NCBI GenBank assembly: GCA_045837725.1
Contig: JBEWZL010000077.1
Location: 713,474 to 777,473, forward strand
Reading direction: 5' to 3'
From: Vermamoeba vermiformis
Lineage: Eukaryota > Tubulinea > Echinamoebida
DNA length: 64,000 bases
Shown: positions 22,988 to 35,802 of the stretch, one piece after another
Layout: each line of letters starts with the position of its first letter
How positions within the stretch are numbered: the first letter of the stretch is position 1
The notes under the pieces: generated by a model
What the model saw: the letters and a program-made list of their open reading frames with translations, nothing else
Databases searched by the model: none
What the model was told of the DNA's origin: nothing
Position numbers and translations under genes: made by a program

Positions 22988-24963
22988 ATGGAAAATCCCG
23001 GAGAGTATCACAGTGCAGAGCATACACAAGTTCCTTTGCAACAAAGCAATACAAATGCCAACCAACGACCATTGGTTAAGATGCGCGGTTTGTATCCTAT
23101 TGGCGGACCCAAGATTGTTCGAGAGGAGTTTGAGAAATTAGGATTTGAGTACAGACCTCCTAACACACCAAACGGTAAGTTGTAATTTGAATAAATTTAT
23201 TTTTATTTTTTTTGAATTGTGGATCCGACTAAAATTAAGATTGGGCAATATTTTCTGCACCTTTGTTAATATTTTTCAATACAGTATTTTTAGATAATTT
23301 TTCCAAATTACGTCACGTAATTTAATTTTGATAGGTGACGTTTTACGTTTAAAATTAATTGGTTAATTTTGCTTTACAGAGGAGTGCGATTCATTTTGGG
23401 TCATGCGCTTCGATCCTCCTGAATTCAAAGCTATGCGCGGGAACCAAAAGGTTAATTTTTTGCCTGGCATGACCGAGCTGTGCATCAAGAGCATGCTGCA
23501 TTCAAATATAGTAAAAATGAAAGAAAAGTTTGGCGAGGAGGTAATAATAGTTTGCATTAGTATTACATTAAAATAACTGATTTTTCACTCGTAATAGCCT
23601 TTTTCGTTTTGGCCTCGCGGCTTTAATTTGCCTGAAGAATACGACAAGTTGAAGAAATACTACGAAGACAACGGCGACAAACAAATTCCATTTATCATTA
23701 AGCCTGCTCGTCGCGCGTGTGGCACTGGCATCACGTGCATTACTCACGTGTCACAACTCAATCCTGAAGACGAATTCATTAAAACTGAGACACCTGTTGC
23801 TCAAGAGTACGTGTGCTATCATTGTAATCAATGTTTAGTAGCTGCTTAATATCGATTCTAATCGCTCTAATGCGTAGGTATGTCATGAACCCAATCTTAC
23901 TCGACGGGTTCAAGATCTCATTCAGAATCTACGTGGCAATCACTAGTGTATCTCCTTTGAGAATTTACGTACACCCAAGTGGTCTTACACGAATCAGTAG
24001 CGAGAAGTGAGTACAGATTATGCTACGATGAAGCACATGACTAACAATACTAGGTACCGCACGGATCTGGAGTCGTTTGGCAACGGTGCTAATTTCATTC
24101 ATTTGACCAACTACGACTTGAATAAGTTCAACAAAGATAACTTTGCTAATCTCGTTAGCCCGGAAATTCAGCACGATAACATGCGCTGGTAAGGGATCCT
24201 CAAGTTTTCAACACGTGTTTCTCATCCACTTAATTCAGTGAAATGCAATATATTTTCGACACTTTGCGACAAAATGGCCATGACGTTGACAAGTTATGGG
24301 AGGAGATCAAAGAGGTCATAACAAAATCGTTTTTGGCTGCCGAACAACGGATCACAACAGCGATTAGCCGAATCGTTCATTACCGAAGTAACGGCTATGA
24401 ATTACTTGGTTTTGATTTCTTAGTCGATGAGAATATGAAGCCTTGGTTGCTCGAGGTCAATCACGCCCCGAATCTGGAACCTCATACTGCACTTGAAACT
24501 AAAGTGAAGGTACGTAGAAGAGTAGCTAATTTGCTTCTATACAATACGAATGTTGTGCAACTACATTATTCTAATTTCAATTCTAGCGAGCTGCTATTAA
24601 GGATTTGCTTCAATTGGTGGATGTGGCTCGAGTGGATGCGGTTTCAACGGAGGAGGAGACTAAGCAGAAGTTCGAAAAGCTGTAAGTTTATTACCATAGT
24701 TTCAATTTAACTCAATGATTTCTTCTTATAGGCAACATTATATCGCAACTATGGAGCCTGAAGAGGAAAGCGATGTAATGTTGAGCAAGTTAACCAGATC
24801 TGATGTTTGGAAGATCGTCGCTACTCAGCGCGAGAATGCTAGAAGAGGAGACTTCCAACGCTTATTCCCTAATCCTGACTCGGGCAAGTACAACGAAATC
24901 GCTTGGCCTAACAAAGAAAATCAACTTGTTATTAAGTTTATGGAGTTCTTTGAGACATTATAA
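22988..24963 (+). CDS. tubulin-tyrosine-ligase-like polyglutamylase
   Basis: About nine exons with consistent phases. ATP-grasp features of the TTL domain appear in order: FIIKPARRACGTGI (ATP-binding Lys and Gly-rich loop), YVMNPILLDGFKISFRIYV, a stretch FIHLTNYDLNKFN, and GYELLGFDFLVDENMKPWLLEVN, which carries the metal-binding Asp/Glu/Asn residues. A conserved tail region, SDVWKIVATQRENARRGDF, resembles TTLL4/6-type glutamylases. It adds glutamates to tubulin tails, implying stable microtubules or a cilium in this organism. The start at 22988 is the first in-frame ATG. Confidence 0.92.
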
Positions 24964-25115
24964 AATAACTATATCCGTATATCCATTCGCTCTTAAAATA
25001 CAAGACTAATATTTTAACGCTAACGAGTTTGTTTTGAACTTCAATTCAAATCATTTTTGTTTTGAACCTTGATTCAAGTACACAAGCAAGCACACAACGG
25101 AAACGGAAGAAAATC

Positions 25116-26026
25116 ATGGACGCGAGCGCACTATCAGATATCAAACAACAAGCGGAGAGTTGCTTGGACGTCATCGAAAAGGTACTCGGAATCTGGATCC
25201 AGCAGAATTCTAACTTTCGTTACTAGGCACTTCAGCACCTGATAGCCATTGATTCTGCCCAAAAAATAAGCGGTAACGTCTACGGTCAAGAAAACATTGT
25301 CTTAAAGAAGCGCGTTGAAGACCTGACTGCCGGTACGCGATCCAAATTTTTAGTTCAAAATTAACTCTCCACAGAAAACAAGCAACTAGTCGGTTTAATA
25401 AAGAAGTACCAATCCTCGTTATCGGATAACTTAGTTTATGCCGAGAAGGTACGTTTTCTAGCTTTTTTGCTTTGATCTGATCCGTTTTGCTAGTTGCGGG
25501 AGGAGAAGGTTTGCTCGGAAGCCTATCAAGCGCAGTTAGAGCGCCTAAAGGCCGTAAGATAATATAGTAGTATCGTACTGTGGCACTAATCTTTATTAGG
25601 AAATTGAGGAGTGTCGAAGGATAGTTGCGGATGAGCGCTCAAAAGAGCAGCAGAGCCTTCAAGCATTCTACGAGCAGCGAGAGCACGATACACTTCAATT
25701 TAGAATTGCCCTGGAAGCGCGCGACCGCGAAAAAGAGGAGATGAAGGTTCAGATCGAGGCAATGAAAAAGCAAGTCGAGGACGAGAGGTTCAAATGGAGC
25801 CAAGAGATTCAAGCTAGAGACGAAAACTTCGTTAAGAAGCAAAAGGAGATCGACGACTTAAGAAAAGAGAATATAAAGAATAATCAGCAGCACGAGCAGC
25901 AACTGCAGCGATTGAGAATGAAGGTACGGTCCAGCTCCGGATCTCGGTTGAACAAACTCACTAACGATTTGTATTCTTTAGTACGAAGAACAAATGATGC
26001 AGTTGACTCAAATCGGCAGGAAGTAG
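25116..26026 (+). CDS. small coiled-coil protein
   Basis: Six short exons join in phase from MDASALSDIKQQ to GRK-TAG (about 225 aa). The sequence is almost entirely charged heptad-like helix (for example EMKVQIEAMKKQVEDE and KKQKEIDDLRKENIKN). No catalytic or membrane features. It lies directly downstream of the TTLL gene on the same strand. No family was recognised; a cytoskeletal role would be a guess. Confidence 0.7.
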
Positions 26027-26125
26027 TTTGGCCTCAGATGCGTCAGTTGCGACGTACCGGCAAATTTTTCTGTCAAACTTTATTTTTTGTTGATTATTGC
26101 TTTATCATTATAAACACAATAATTA

Positions 26126-27251
26126 ATGATTAAACTAGCGTTGATAACCATAGTATTCCTACTGGTAAGTGGTGAGGCGGATTCGAGCGGTACGCCGCCT
26201 TCTAAACCGGCTGTGGACTGCGCAAAGCAAGCGATTCAAGTAAGTACTTTTAGTAGTATATAATAATAAATATTAATACGATTTTTAGGTGCTACGGAGC
26301 CAAGTTGTCATCAAGGACGAAGAGATCTGGACTCAAAAGCTCTCCAAAAATCATAAATATATGTTAGCAACCGCTACGCTCAATTGCCTTGTTACAGACA
26401 TCAACCCAAAGCTGATGCAATAGAGTGCTCCAATCGCGACATTATGGCCTGCTTGCGCACTTCAGTTTCGGATCTGCAGTACACTATGTTGACCAATTTA
26501 CTGCATTATTTAGGTAATTTTATTTTGTACAAAATAACCTTTTATCAATGATAATATTTACGAACGGCCAATATTTGTTATTAAACATCTATCAGAGGAA
26601 ATCTCGTGGGATCTTGACGGAGAAGTGCTCCAAGAACAAACTATAGGTACCTGTACATGTCCTAATCACATAATTATCCGTTTGTATTCGATTGCTACGT
26701 TTGTAGCGAAGTTCATACTGGTTACTAATTTTAGCTTTTTCCTTTTAAGGACATCTTACCCAAAGCTTGTCAGCACTCGAAGCGTTAAACGCAGATCAAG
26801 CCAAAGCACAACAAATACAACAGTCCCTTGCGAATAGAGTGGATGAGCTCATTAATATGGCCTCTGAAAATACACAGACAATCTCTCATCTTTTGGTACG
26901 TGTAGATCCACTCATCGCATTGCCATTTAGCTCCGACGATAAACTTAATAGTACTTAAATTCATCGTAGGGTATTATGGAGCCTATAATAGAGCAGATAG
27001 TGTCACTTGTCAACGTGACCGAGTCAATTTTGGTCAAATCGAAATCGATTCACGAACGACAGGTGGTGATCGATTTCTTCTTAATGCTCGTCATCCTGTC
27101 TGTTGGCTACTACATGCTACAGCGATTCTTGCACGCCTTAATCTTCATGATCGTCACAAAACAGGATCTGCTAGTTGTCGTCATTAGCAGAACTCGCTTG
27201 CTTCTAATGACCTGCTTCCTCATTCACATAGCGTTGCTTTACTTCCACTAA
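26126..27251 (+). CDS. KAR5/GEX1/Brambleberry-like nuclear fusion protein (frame break)
   Basis: A signal peptide (MIKLALITIVFLLVSGEA) is followed by a Cys-containing region with KAR5-family spacing: VDCAKQAIQ, then HKYMLATATLNC, then IECSNRDIMACL. Next come a long helical region with repeated polar heptads and two hydrophobic segments close to the C-terminus (VVIDFFLMLVILSVGYY and LLLMTCFLIHIALLYF). This layout matches proteins that fuse nuclear envelopes after gamete fusion. The frame changes by one base around 26405-26425 (CCCAAAG). A 35-nt GT-AG intron from 26361 would also restore the frame but would remove the conserved LATATLNC block. Family assignment is moderate. Confidence 0.6.
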
Positions 27252-27438
27252 GGTGACGAATTCTTACGTGCATAATCACATGGTAAATTTCCGAAGATTT
27301 TTCGTGATGTGTCAATAACGTTGCCAGAAAGTTCGCAGTCAATAATTTTCCAGCGTCATATTTCAGGTATAAAATCTTGTTGATTGGTACAGGGCATATT
27401 CTAACTTGAATAAAGACAGAAAAAGAACACGCGACGTT

Positions 27439-29710
27439 ATGATTGGGATCTTGATCGGAGGAGTTATCGTCTTTCTCATAGGACGCTGGTATATTAAAGC
27501 AATCGAAAGGTTAAAATCGGTTCGCTTAGTTAATCTTGCGGAGGCCAATGGCAGAGTAAGATTTAGTTTCTTAAATCAAATTATTTTTAATTATTTAAGA
27601 CTTTTATCGCTGCGTTTATCGGATAATTTATCGGTATAACTTTGTTAAAGTACTGCGAATAATGTATTTACCCAATTTTTATTTAATTTTGAATATACCT
27701 AAATTGGTATCTGTCGAAATTTAAACTTGCGGGGGTTTAGATCTGTTGTATAGCACAATTTACTGATAATTTATGCTTTATTATAGCCCTTAATCATTCC
27801 TTACATTGACCCGCTGCTTACTCTCGGCCGGATGATCAAGCGAGTGATAACCCGCGATGTAAGCCAAACCAAGTGAACTTGCAATTTCGTTACTAATGTG
27901 TTTGTAGCCCACGACGGATTTTGAATTATTTCCCAAGTTTGCTCAGGCTTATGAAAATAAGTAAGGACGTTCAAGAACGCGCTAGATCCGAAAAGTACCT
28001 TGAACTAACTTTTGTCCTTAGATCTCATTCCGCGCAGTTAATATTCTTCGGGGTGCCGATTATAATGACTTGGGATCCTCAGGCTATACGAGAGATTTCA
28101 AGGTAGGTGGCTTTCTCCATTTTCTGCGCATCCGCTTACTAACCGCTCGCGTGCAGCAACACAGAGGTCTTTCATAAAACGGGAAATATCAACGCGTTAT
28201 TGGACCGCCTAGCAGGTGAAGGTGTGCTTATGGTTGATGGTGATAGATGGTCCCGACAACGACGAGTAAGTCATGAAGTGATGGGTACGCGACGATCAAT
28301 CGATTGACACGTGTCATTTCAGGTGATGAATCCTTCGTTCAGAATCACCAAACTGAAATCACTCTTCCCTGCATTCACTCACTCTGGTCACTTGTTGATC
28401 AATGCAATCAAAGAAGAAATGAACGAGAACAATGGAGGTGTGAAGATGTATCCTTTGCTGACCAAGGTATACTTTGCCAAGATATTCCTTTATGCGCGAT
28501 ATCACGTCTAAAATCTTCTATAGATGACAATGGAAGCTATTGGCAAAGCAGGCTTTGGCTTCGACTTTGGTAGTTTTGACAAGAACGCACCGCTGGAGTT
28601 ACAATCGTACCAATTCATCACCGAAAAGCTCACAGACCCGAAAAGCTTTATTTCAGGAGTATCCAAGCTACCGACTAAAGAGAACAAGAAGCTCGACGAA
28701 AGCTTCAAATCATTCCGCAAACTTGTGACTGATTTGATCGCTAAGAAACGTGCTCAACCCAAAAAAGAAGGCAAGTGCTAACTCATTGGCTAAAGCACTA
28801 TGACACTGACACGTGCTTGTTGTAGGTGAAGAAAGTGACTTGTTGGAGATGCTCGTATCAGTGAATGACGAAGGATCAAAGATGACAGACGAAGAACTGA
28901 TTCACAATGTGAACACTTTCTTCATTGCTGGTCACGAGACATCATCTTCTGGTACGTTGACCTGGCTCTAATTATCGGATAATACTAATGACTTCCTATC
29001 AAACAGGGCTGCACAATACACTTTACATGTTAGCCAAGAATATGGATGCTCAAGAAAAAGCACGGGAAGAAGTCAAACAAGTTCTTCACGGGGCAGATCC
29101 GACATACGAAGATATCGCACACTTGAACTATATTACTGCCGTCATTAGAGAGGCGATGAGAATATTGCCACCTGTAATTGGCTTCTCCAGACAAGCTGCT
29201 GAAGACACCGTCGTCAACGGCTATCACGTACCAAAGGGAACAATTATCACCATGTTATCTGTAGTCATTCAAAACTCCACCGAGTACTACGACGAGCCGT
29301 CAAAGTTCAAACCTGAACGATGGATGAAAGAGAACGAGAACGAAAAGTCGAGTAACAACAACGCTGCTCCATGGTACCCATTTGGTGCTGGTAAGTGTAT
29401 TAAAGATAAGTGATCCAAGGCATATTAATGGGATCGCTAATGCTTAAGAACGCTTTTATGCCGTATTAATGTATTAATTAATTTTATCTAAAGGTCCGCG
29501 TATGTGCATTGGCAATCACTTTGCAATGCTGGAGATGAGAGCGGTGCTGGCAATGTTATTGCAACGATTCAAGTTCACTCCAAAAGCTGAGGTAAGTTCA
29601 AACCAACAATTGAAGCAAGGCTAATTTGACACTTGTTACAGCTCAAGTTCCAAAGAGCTATTGCGTTGAAGCCATTCGATGATTTCACTCTCGGTGTTGA
29701 ATCGTTGTAA
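27439..29710 (+). CDS. cytochrome P450, tandem copy 1
   Basis: About eleven exons, roughly 500 aa, with an N-terminal membrane anchor ([15 protein letters not shown]). The I-helix is [12 protein letters not shown], the K-helix ExxR is REAMR, followed by the PERW motif and the haem-binding FGAGPRMCIG with the Cys ligand. It is an ER-bound monooxygenase; the substrate is unknown. One intron (28771-28825) begins with GC rather than GT, after exon end GAAG. The next gene is a close paralogue with the same intron positions and, at this site, a GT donor. The motif TGACACGTGTCA sits immediately before one acceptor in both copies. Confidence 0.95.
28305..28316. promoter_or_regulatory. 12-bp palindrome TGACACGTGTCA in P450 intron
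   Basis: A perfect palindrome with a CACGTG E/G-box core, placed three bases before the acceptor of a P450 intron. Confidence 0.35.
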
Positions 29711-30240
29711 ATACTAGTATTAGCTAGCATTTGTAGAATAAATAAATCGAGCCATCGATTGTCTTGCATGTTTGAAGTTGATCTGTTGAAGTCTGTGGCC
29801 CAGAGGCATCAGGTGTAATATGAAGTGAAAATCCATAAATTACTTGTTTTCGACTGAGGTGGCACCGTGGTAACCTTGTTGATAGACTGCTACGCGATCG
29901 ATGCCACCCCAAAAGCGATCCGGTTCCACATTTTGATGTGGAGTACTTGAGTTTATTGAATGACAGGTGACTTATTGGTGTGGGTTTGTTACGATGAGCA
30001 GTCTTAAGACGTTACATTGCTTTAGATTTTGTGAACCGCGGAAGGACAGTGGAAAACGGAACGTGGGCTGTGAACTCACGCAACTGACAGCCGTCAATTT
30101 CGTTTTTTTTTTGGGGTTCAGGAACAGATTTAAAAGAACCGAATTAAGCGAAAAAACGCAACACTAGATATAAATTAGATTCTTGTTTCACTATTGGACA
30201 CATTGCAAATTGAAGAATCGAGTAAATACAAGGATCGAAC
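29711..30240. other. intergenic spacer between tandem P450s
   Basis: No gene seen. A small inverted repeat (29858-29864 GGTGGCA with 29902-29908 TGCCACC) could form a hairpin in the 3' region of copy 1. The region should also hold the promoter of copy 2. Confidence 0.4.
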
Positions 30241-32608
30241 ATGATCGGCATTTTGATTGGAGGCTTTATCGCCTTTCTTATTCTTCGCTGGAATTTTAGC
30301 GTCATCAATAAAATGAGGACAGTCCGCTTGGTGCACCCTAGCGAAGCAAATGGCAAAGTAAGCGATCTTGATCCAAAATAATCGAAAAAATAAAATCTTC
30401 GTTGCTGTAATTGCTAAAATCAAAATTCATTCAATTAATTATATTATAAATTAGCCTATAACGATGCCATATGAAAACCCAGCTGTCAGTTTAGTTAAGT
30501 TTGGGTGGCGAATGCTGACCGGAACTGTAAGTCTGGCTATGCGTCCTAATTATCATTATTAACATGACCTTAGACAAAACCTGACTTCGAGCTATTCCCT
30601 CAATTGGCTAAGACTTGGGACAACAAGTAAGAGAATTTTCCGGAGGAGATCCGAAATTTTGGTTTTGCGCCTTTGCAAGATTGTACTTAATTTTGTTTAC
30701 ATCATAGGTCTCACTCTTTTCAGCTTTATTTCTTTGGTTACCCAATTATCGTAACGTGGGATCCTCAAACAATCCGCGAAGTTTCAAGGTACGCATCCGG
30801 CACTAAACTTGATAGTTTCAATGCGTTCGGTATCAAATATCAATACTTCAATAATATAGAAAATATATATAAATTTTAGAATAATTGCGTTTTTGGACGT
30901 TTTGATCGATTTTTGACTTCGCTAACGCCTCATTTTTTAACCTCACTACAGCAACACGGAGGTCTTTCACAAGGTCGGCAATTTGAGTTCGATATTGGAC
31001 CGCCTAGCTGGATCTGGTGTGCTGATGGTCGATGGTGACACGTGGTCCCGACAACGACGAGTAAGTCATGAAGTGATGGGGATGCGACGATCAAGTGATT
31101 GACACGTGTCATTTCAGGTGATGAATCCTTCGTTCAGAATCACCAAGCTGAAATCACTCTTCCCTGCATTCACTCACTCTGGCCACTTGTTGATCAATGC
31201 AATCAAAGAAGAAATGAACGAGAACAATGGAAGTGTGAAGATGTATCCTTTGTTGACCAAGGTACACCTTGCCAATCTGTTCCTAAATGAACGATGTCAT
31301 TTCTGACTCATTCTATAGATGACGATGGAAGCTATTGGCAAAGCAGGTTTTGGTTTCGATTTTGGCAGTTTTGACAAAAATTCAGCGCTGGAGTTACAAT
31401 CGTATCAATTCATTATGGACAAGATGGCCGATCCTAAATATTTCTTCTCTATCGTGCAAAAGCTGCCAACGAAAGAGAACAAGAAACTCGAGGAAAGTTT
31501 CACCTCATTCCGCAAACTCGTGACTGATTTGATCGCTAAGAAACGTGCTCAACCCAAAAAAGAAGGTCGGTTACTTAAACTAATGTTAACCTGTTGGGCG
31601 ATATGTTGACATTTTGACACTGACACGTGCTTGTTGTAGGCGAAGAAAGTGACTTGTTGGAGATGCTCGTATCAGCGAATGACGAAGGATCAAAGATGAC
31701 AGACGAAGAGCTGATTCACAATGTGAACACTTTCTTCATTGCTGGTCACGAGACATCATCTTCTGGTACGTTGATATTTCTCTTTGTCATTGTCAATAAC
31801 GTTAGTAACATGGTTATTACGCAGCATTGAACAACACACTTTATCTTTTGGCGAAGAATATGGATGCTCAAGAAAAGGCACGAGAAGAAGTCAAACAAGT
31901 TCTTCACGGAGCAGATCCGACATACGAAGACATCGCACACTTTAACTACATTACTGCTGTCCTTAGAGAAGCTATGCGTATCTTGCCACCGTTGTTAGGA
32001 TTCTCGAGACAAGCGATCGAAGACACCACTGTCAACGGCTATCACGTGCCTAAAGGTACCATGTTCAGCATTCTCTCCGTCGCACTACACAACTCCGAAG
32101 AGTTCTACGATGAGCCATCAAAATTCAAACCTGAACGATGGATGAAAGAGAACGAGAACGAAAAGAACAATGCTGCTCCTTGGTACCCCTTTGGTGCTGG
32201 TAAGCGTATTAATTCTGAGAGTTAGAGTCACATTAAGATAATTGGACGGTAACGCAAATATTTTTGGCTTGACAGAGAAATTTTTGTAAAACCGGACCGC
32301 GAACCACCCTGGGTCTGATGCGGTAACTTTGGAGTACTTACATATTGACGTGGGTATTGATGTATTTGTCTAAAAGGTCCTCGTATGTGCATTGGCAATA
32401 ATTTTGCAATGACGGAAATGAAAGCGGTGCTGGCAATGTTACTGCAACAATTCAAGTTCACGCCGAAAGTCGAGGTAAGAGCTTTAAAATTGCCCTTATA
32501 TATCCTTAGTTTGATCATATTCTAATTATATTGTTCTAGCTTAAATTCCAGCAATCAATTACTCTCAAGCCAGTGGATTCGTACACGATCGGCGTTGAAA
32601 AATTGTAA
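30241..32608 (+). CDS. cytochrome P450, tandem copy 2
   Basis: A paralogue of the preceding gene with the same exon plan. The N-anchor is [16 protein letters not shown]-helix [12 protein letters not shown], ExxR in REAMR, then PERW, and haem motif [13 protein letters not shown]. In the middle exons the two proteins are nearly identical (for example [20 protein letters not shown] in both), whereas the first exons and the C-terminal exon differ more. This suggests recent duplication or gene conversion of the centre. The donor matching the GC site of copy 1 is GTCGGT here. Confidence 0.95.
31100..31111. promoter_or_regulatory. 12-bp palindrome TGACACGTGTCA in P450 intron
   Basis: Same palindrome and same position relative to the acceptor as in the first P450 copy. 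Confidence 0.35.
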
Positions 32609-32688
32609 ATACTATTTAGCTAGTTTTTTGCTTAGATAAATAGTTACTCGTAGTCTAAATCGTTATTTCGCTATTTTAATTAACAAAA

Positions 32689-35600
32689 TTAAATATTTCC
32701 AAGCAATGATTGAGCTTCGTCTGCTTGAGTAACGTTAATGGATGCGGTAATAGTCTTTTCATCGGCTTGTTTCTTAGTTCTTTGGCATAATTGCGAGCCC
32801 TTGATTTTATCAACCCAAAATAATATTTGAGCCAACAAACAGGCCAATACGTCGACCACAGCCAAGCAGATCATGAATGTATCGTAGCCGTAGTTATGCG
32901 AGATCTTGCCACCAATGAAATTGACTCCTGCGAGACCTGCATTTTGAATAGCAGTCTAAAAGTAATGGTAATTAGCATGTCTTAACGTCAAAATATTTAT
33001 AAATAAGAAATTTAGATCCGATCACGAATTCTCCGAATTTTTTCTAGCTTCGAGCTGAGACTTACCATCAAACCGTAGGCTATTATATTAAAAATAGTAT
33101 ATTAGTACTATTATCATAACAAAATCGGTCGTTTTATTGCTTACCAGTGGCGGTATTTTCTTCAGCAATAATAATCGGACTAAAATAGCAGCAAGTTAAT
33201 ATACATCCTTGCGTAAATATGATCCTTATTATTTTAACTTACATAGCAGGCCACAAGCAGGAAGGCACCAAGCTATAAGCCAAGCCAATAACAGCAATGG
33301 GAATGGCAGGGAAGACGTAAGTTAAACCGAGCATGAAATGCGCAGGAATAATTGCCAAACTGCCGAAGATGACTATAGGGCGATAATAATGCGATTAGTA
33401 TCAATATATATATTAACAATATTTAAATGAAACTAAAATCCGACTCGGATCGCGCCTTCGATTGATCCACTTGTTTGAATAAAATAGTTTTTAAGGGTCC
33501 TTATAATATTTCCAGATAAGGGTATATTTATAAGGTTGTATTTAACTGTTCGAATAAGAAACTCAGTGAGAAGATTAATAATCATTTCATTCAGTGACCC
33601 TCTTGCGAGGGCGGAACGAAGATTTTTCATCATTATTTCCATTCGAAAATCATTAATTATTATTATTCGTATATCATAAGTTATCGTTTAGATATATATA
33701 CAATTACAAAATCGTTCAAATTTTCTAAAAGGAAATTAATTTGTACTGGATCCGAGCGAAAGATTATTATTGGTGCTAGAATCATGAAATAATTATATGT
33801 AAACTACTTACGGAAATAAGGGCGTCTACCAACAGCATCGACGAGTCTGCCCAAGAATGGCGCTAAGATCATTGAAGCCAAAATAGGAATGCCCGAGATC
33901 TGTTCAGACCAGAAGTCTCTGTCCTTTTGATCGGGCCACAAGTATCCCCATTTATAAGGAATAAACTTACTATATTATAAATAACGTTAATTACATGTAC
34001 TGGCTTGCAAAAAAAACTGTAGAAAATTCTTCGAAATAAAATCCGTGTACAAAAGATGCCGAATTACTGATTATTAGCATTACTAGACTCATTAATAATA
34101 GCATAAAGGCTATTTGGGTATTATAGTATAAATTACGCGAGTTCAAACTTTCAAAAATATTGATTAAGATCTGAATGTACGTACTCAGCAATAGCCACAA
34201 ATGGAGTAACGGCAGAATAAAATACGAGAGTCAAGAATGACACGAGCCAGAATCGACCGTCGAATTTGAATACAGCCAAAAAGTTCAACTTCTCTGGTGG
34301 CGGGGCATTGCGCTTGACAACTTTGTCCGCGTATTTGTCCATAATGGAGTATATAATAACTGATAGGAACGAAAGACTAGTCAATGCGACACCTAATACG
34401 AATTATATTAGTCCTTTAAAATATTCTAAAAACAAAAAAATTTCAAACTCAATCCGGATGCGATCCAAAATTTTGCTTTGAATTCAATTAAGAGTAATAT
34501 ATAGATAATACTATTATGACCTACCAGCCCACAAAGTAGCTCGATAAGTTCCGAACAATCGAGCAATATTGCCTCCTTGAGTCACAGCGAGGTAATCGCC
34601 CAAACGAGACAACGACAATACGATACCAAAGGCCATGGCTATATAATAAGGCACATATTAGTATCATAATATCATAATGATATCATCGGAATGATATAAA
34701 TGCATTACAGAGACGTACCCATTTCAGCACCGTTGAACCAACGAGCAACCATGGCAATTTGAATTGTGTTCAAGACTCAGCGCCCATACTATATTATTGA
34801 ATTAATACATTATACTAATCATAGTAAATTAATTTAATGATAATTTAACCGGTAAATAAATTAAACAAAAAATTTTGTTAGCAAATCTTGATCGATAAGA
34901 AAAAATAAACATTTTTAAATGCGCTGGCAACACTAAGTATAGCAGAGATATGTTAAATGTAAATGAACGTACCCGAATACAGTTCGGCCAATAGCCATGA
35001 TTACGTAAGCATTTGAAAAACCGGGCGCGAATGCCACGATAATGACACCAGCGAGGGTCAGCGACACAAAAATAAGACCTGCTAGACGCAAACCGATTTT
35101 ATCGCCTGAAAAATAAATATACATTAATATTGGGAAGTCATGCAAGTATTTACAAAAGATTTGATCAGCGCATCCGAAATTTGAAATTTAAGGATCTCGA
35201 TTAACCGATAATTTAAAGTACTATAGCACTATACATCATAATAGTAAATATAAGGTGTTCGTTGATTACCTAAAATACCGCCAAAAAATACGAGAATCAT
35301 GTTCGGAATTGAATACACTGAATACAGCACTGTAAACTTCTCAGTATCGATGCCGAGGTGCTATAATAATATACAAAAGTGTTATTATAATAAGTATTAG
35401 GTATTTTAAGCTTATATAGAATGGTTATAAAGCTCGATCGTGGATTCGTGTTGATCCACGAAGGTATAATTAGCAGCTAAATAAAAATTGCAAAAACGAA
35501 AAATAAAGAAAAAATTATTATTATATAATAGCATATGATAGGTAAAGATTGATAATATTAATTAACTTCGTGACTTTTTAGTCAAATATCTAGATCTGCT

Positions 35601-35802
35601 TAAATAAATGTTTCTAACGTATGATAGTACTTACAACATCCAAATCATTGGCAATTGGTTGAATTTCGTCAAAACTGAAGTAAGATCCAAAGCAGATCAG
35701 CGAAACAACGGCTAGCACCGTGTAACGGTAGAATCTGCGAGTAGGATGAAAAAATCCAACGTTATTATATAAATTTATCTTTAAATTTCTAGTCTGTTCC
35801 AT
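32689..35802 (-). CDS. major facilitator superfamily transporter, MFSD1-like
   Basis: About a dozen short exons. Order and motifs follow MFSD1: a first span in YRYTVLAVVSLICFGSYF, then KFTVLYSVYSIPNMIL, FFGGILGDKIGLRLAG (motif-A-like loop), a central cytoplasmic loop, and TATAYGLMTAIQNAGLAGVNF in the second half. The C-terminus carries an acidic dileucine signal (DEAQSLL), as in lysosomal MFSD1. It is probably a lysosomal exporter of small peptides. Start at 35802 is the only ATG before the first span. Its introns are longer and more AT-rich than elsewhere in the window. Confidence 0.85.

Noticed and set aside
21372-27251. Stop-codon reassignment as the cause of frame breaks
   Set aside because: Many other genes here end normally at TAA, TAG and TGA, and the breaks need frame changes, not readthrough.
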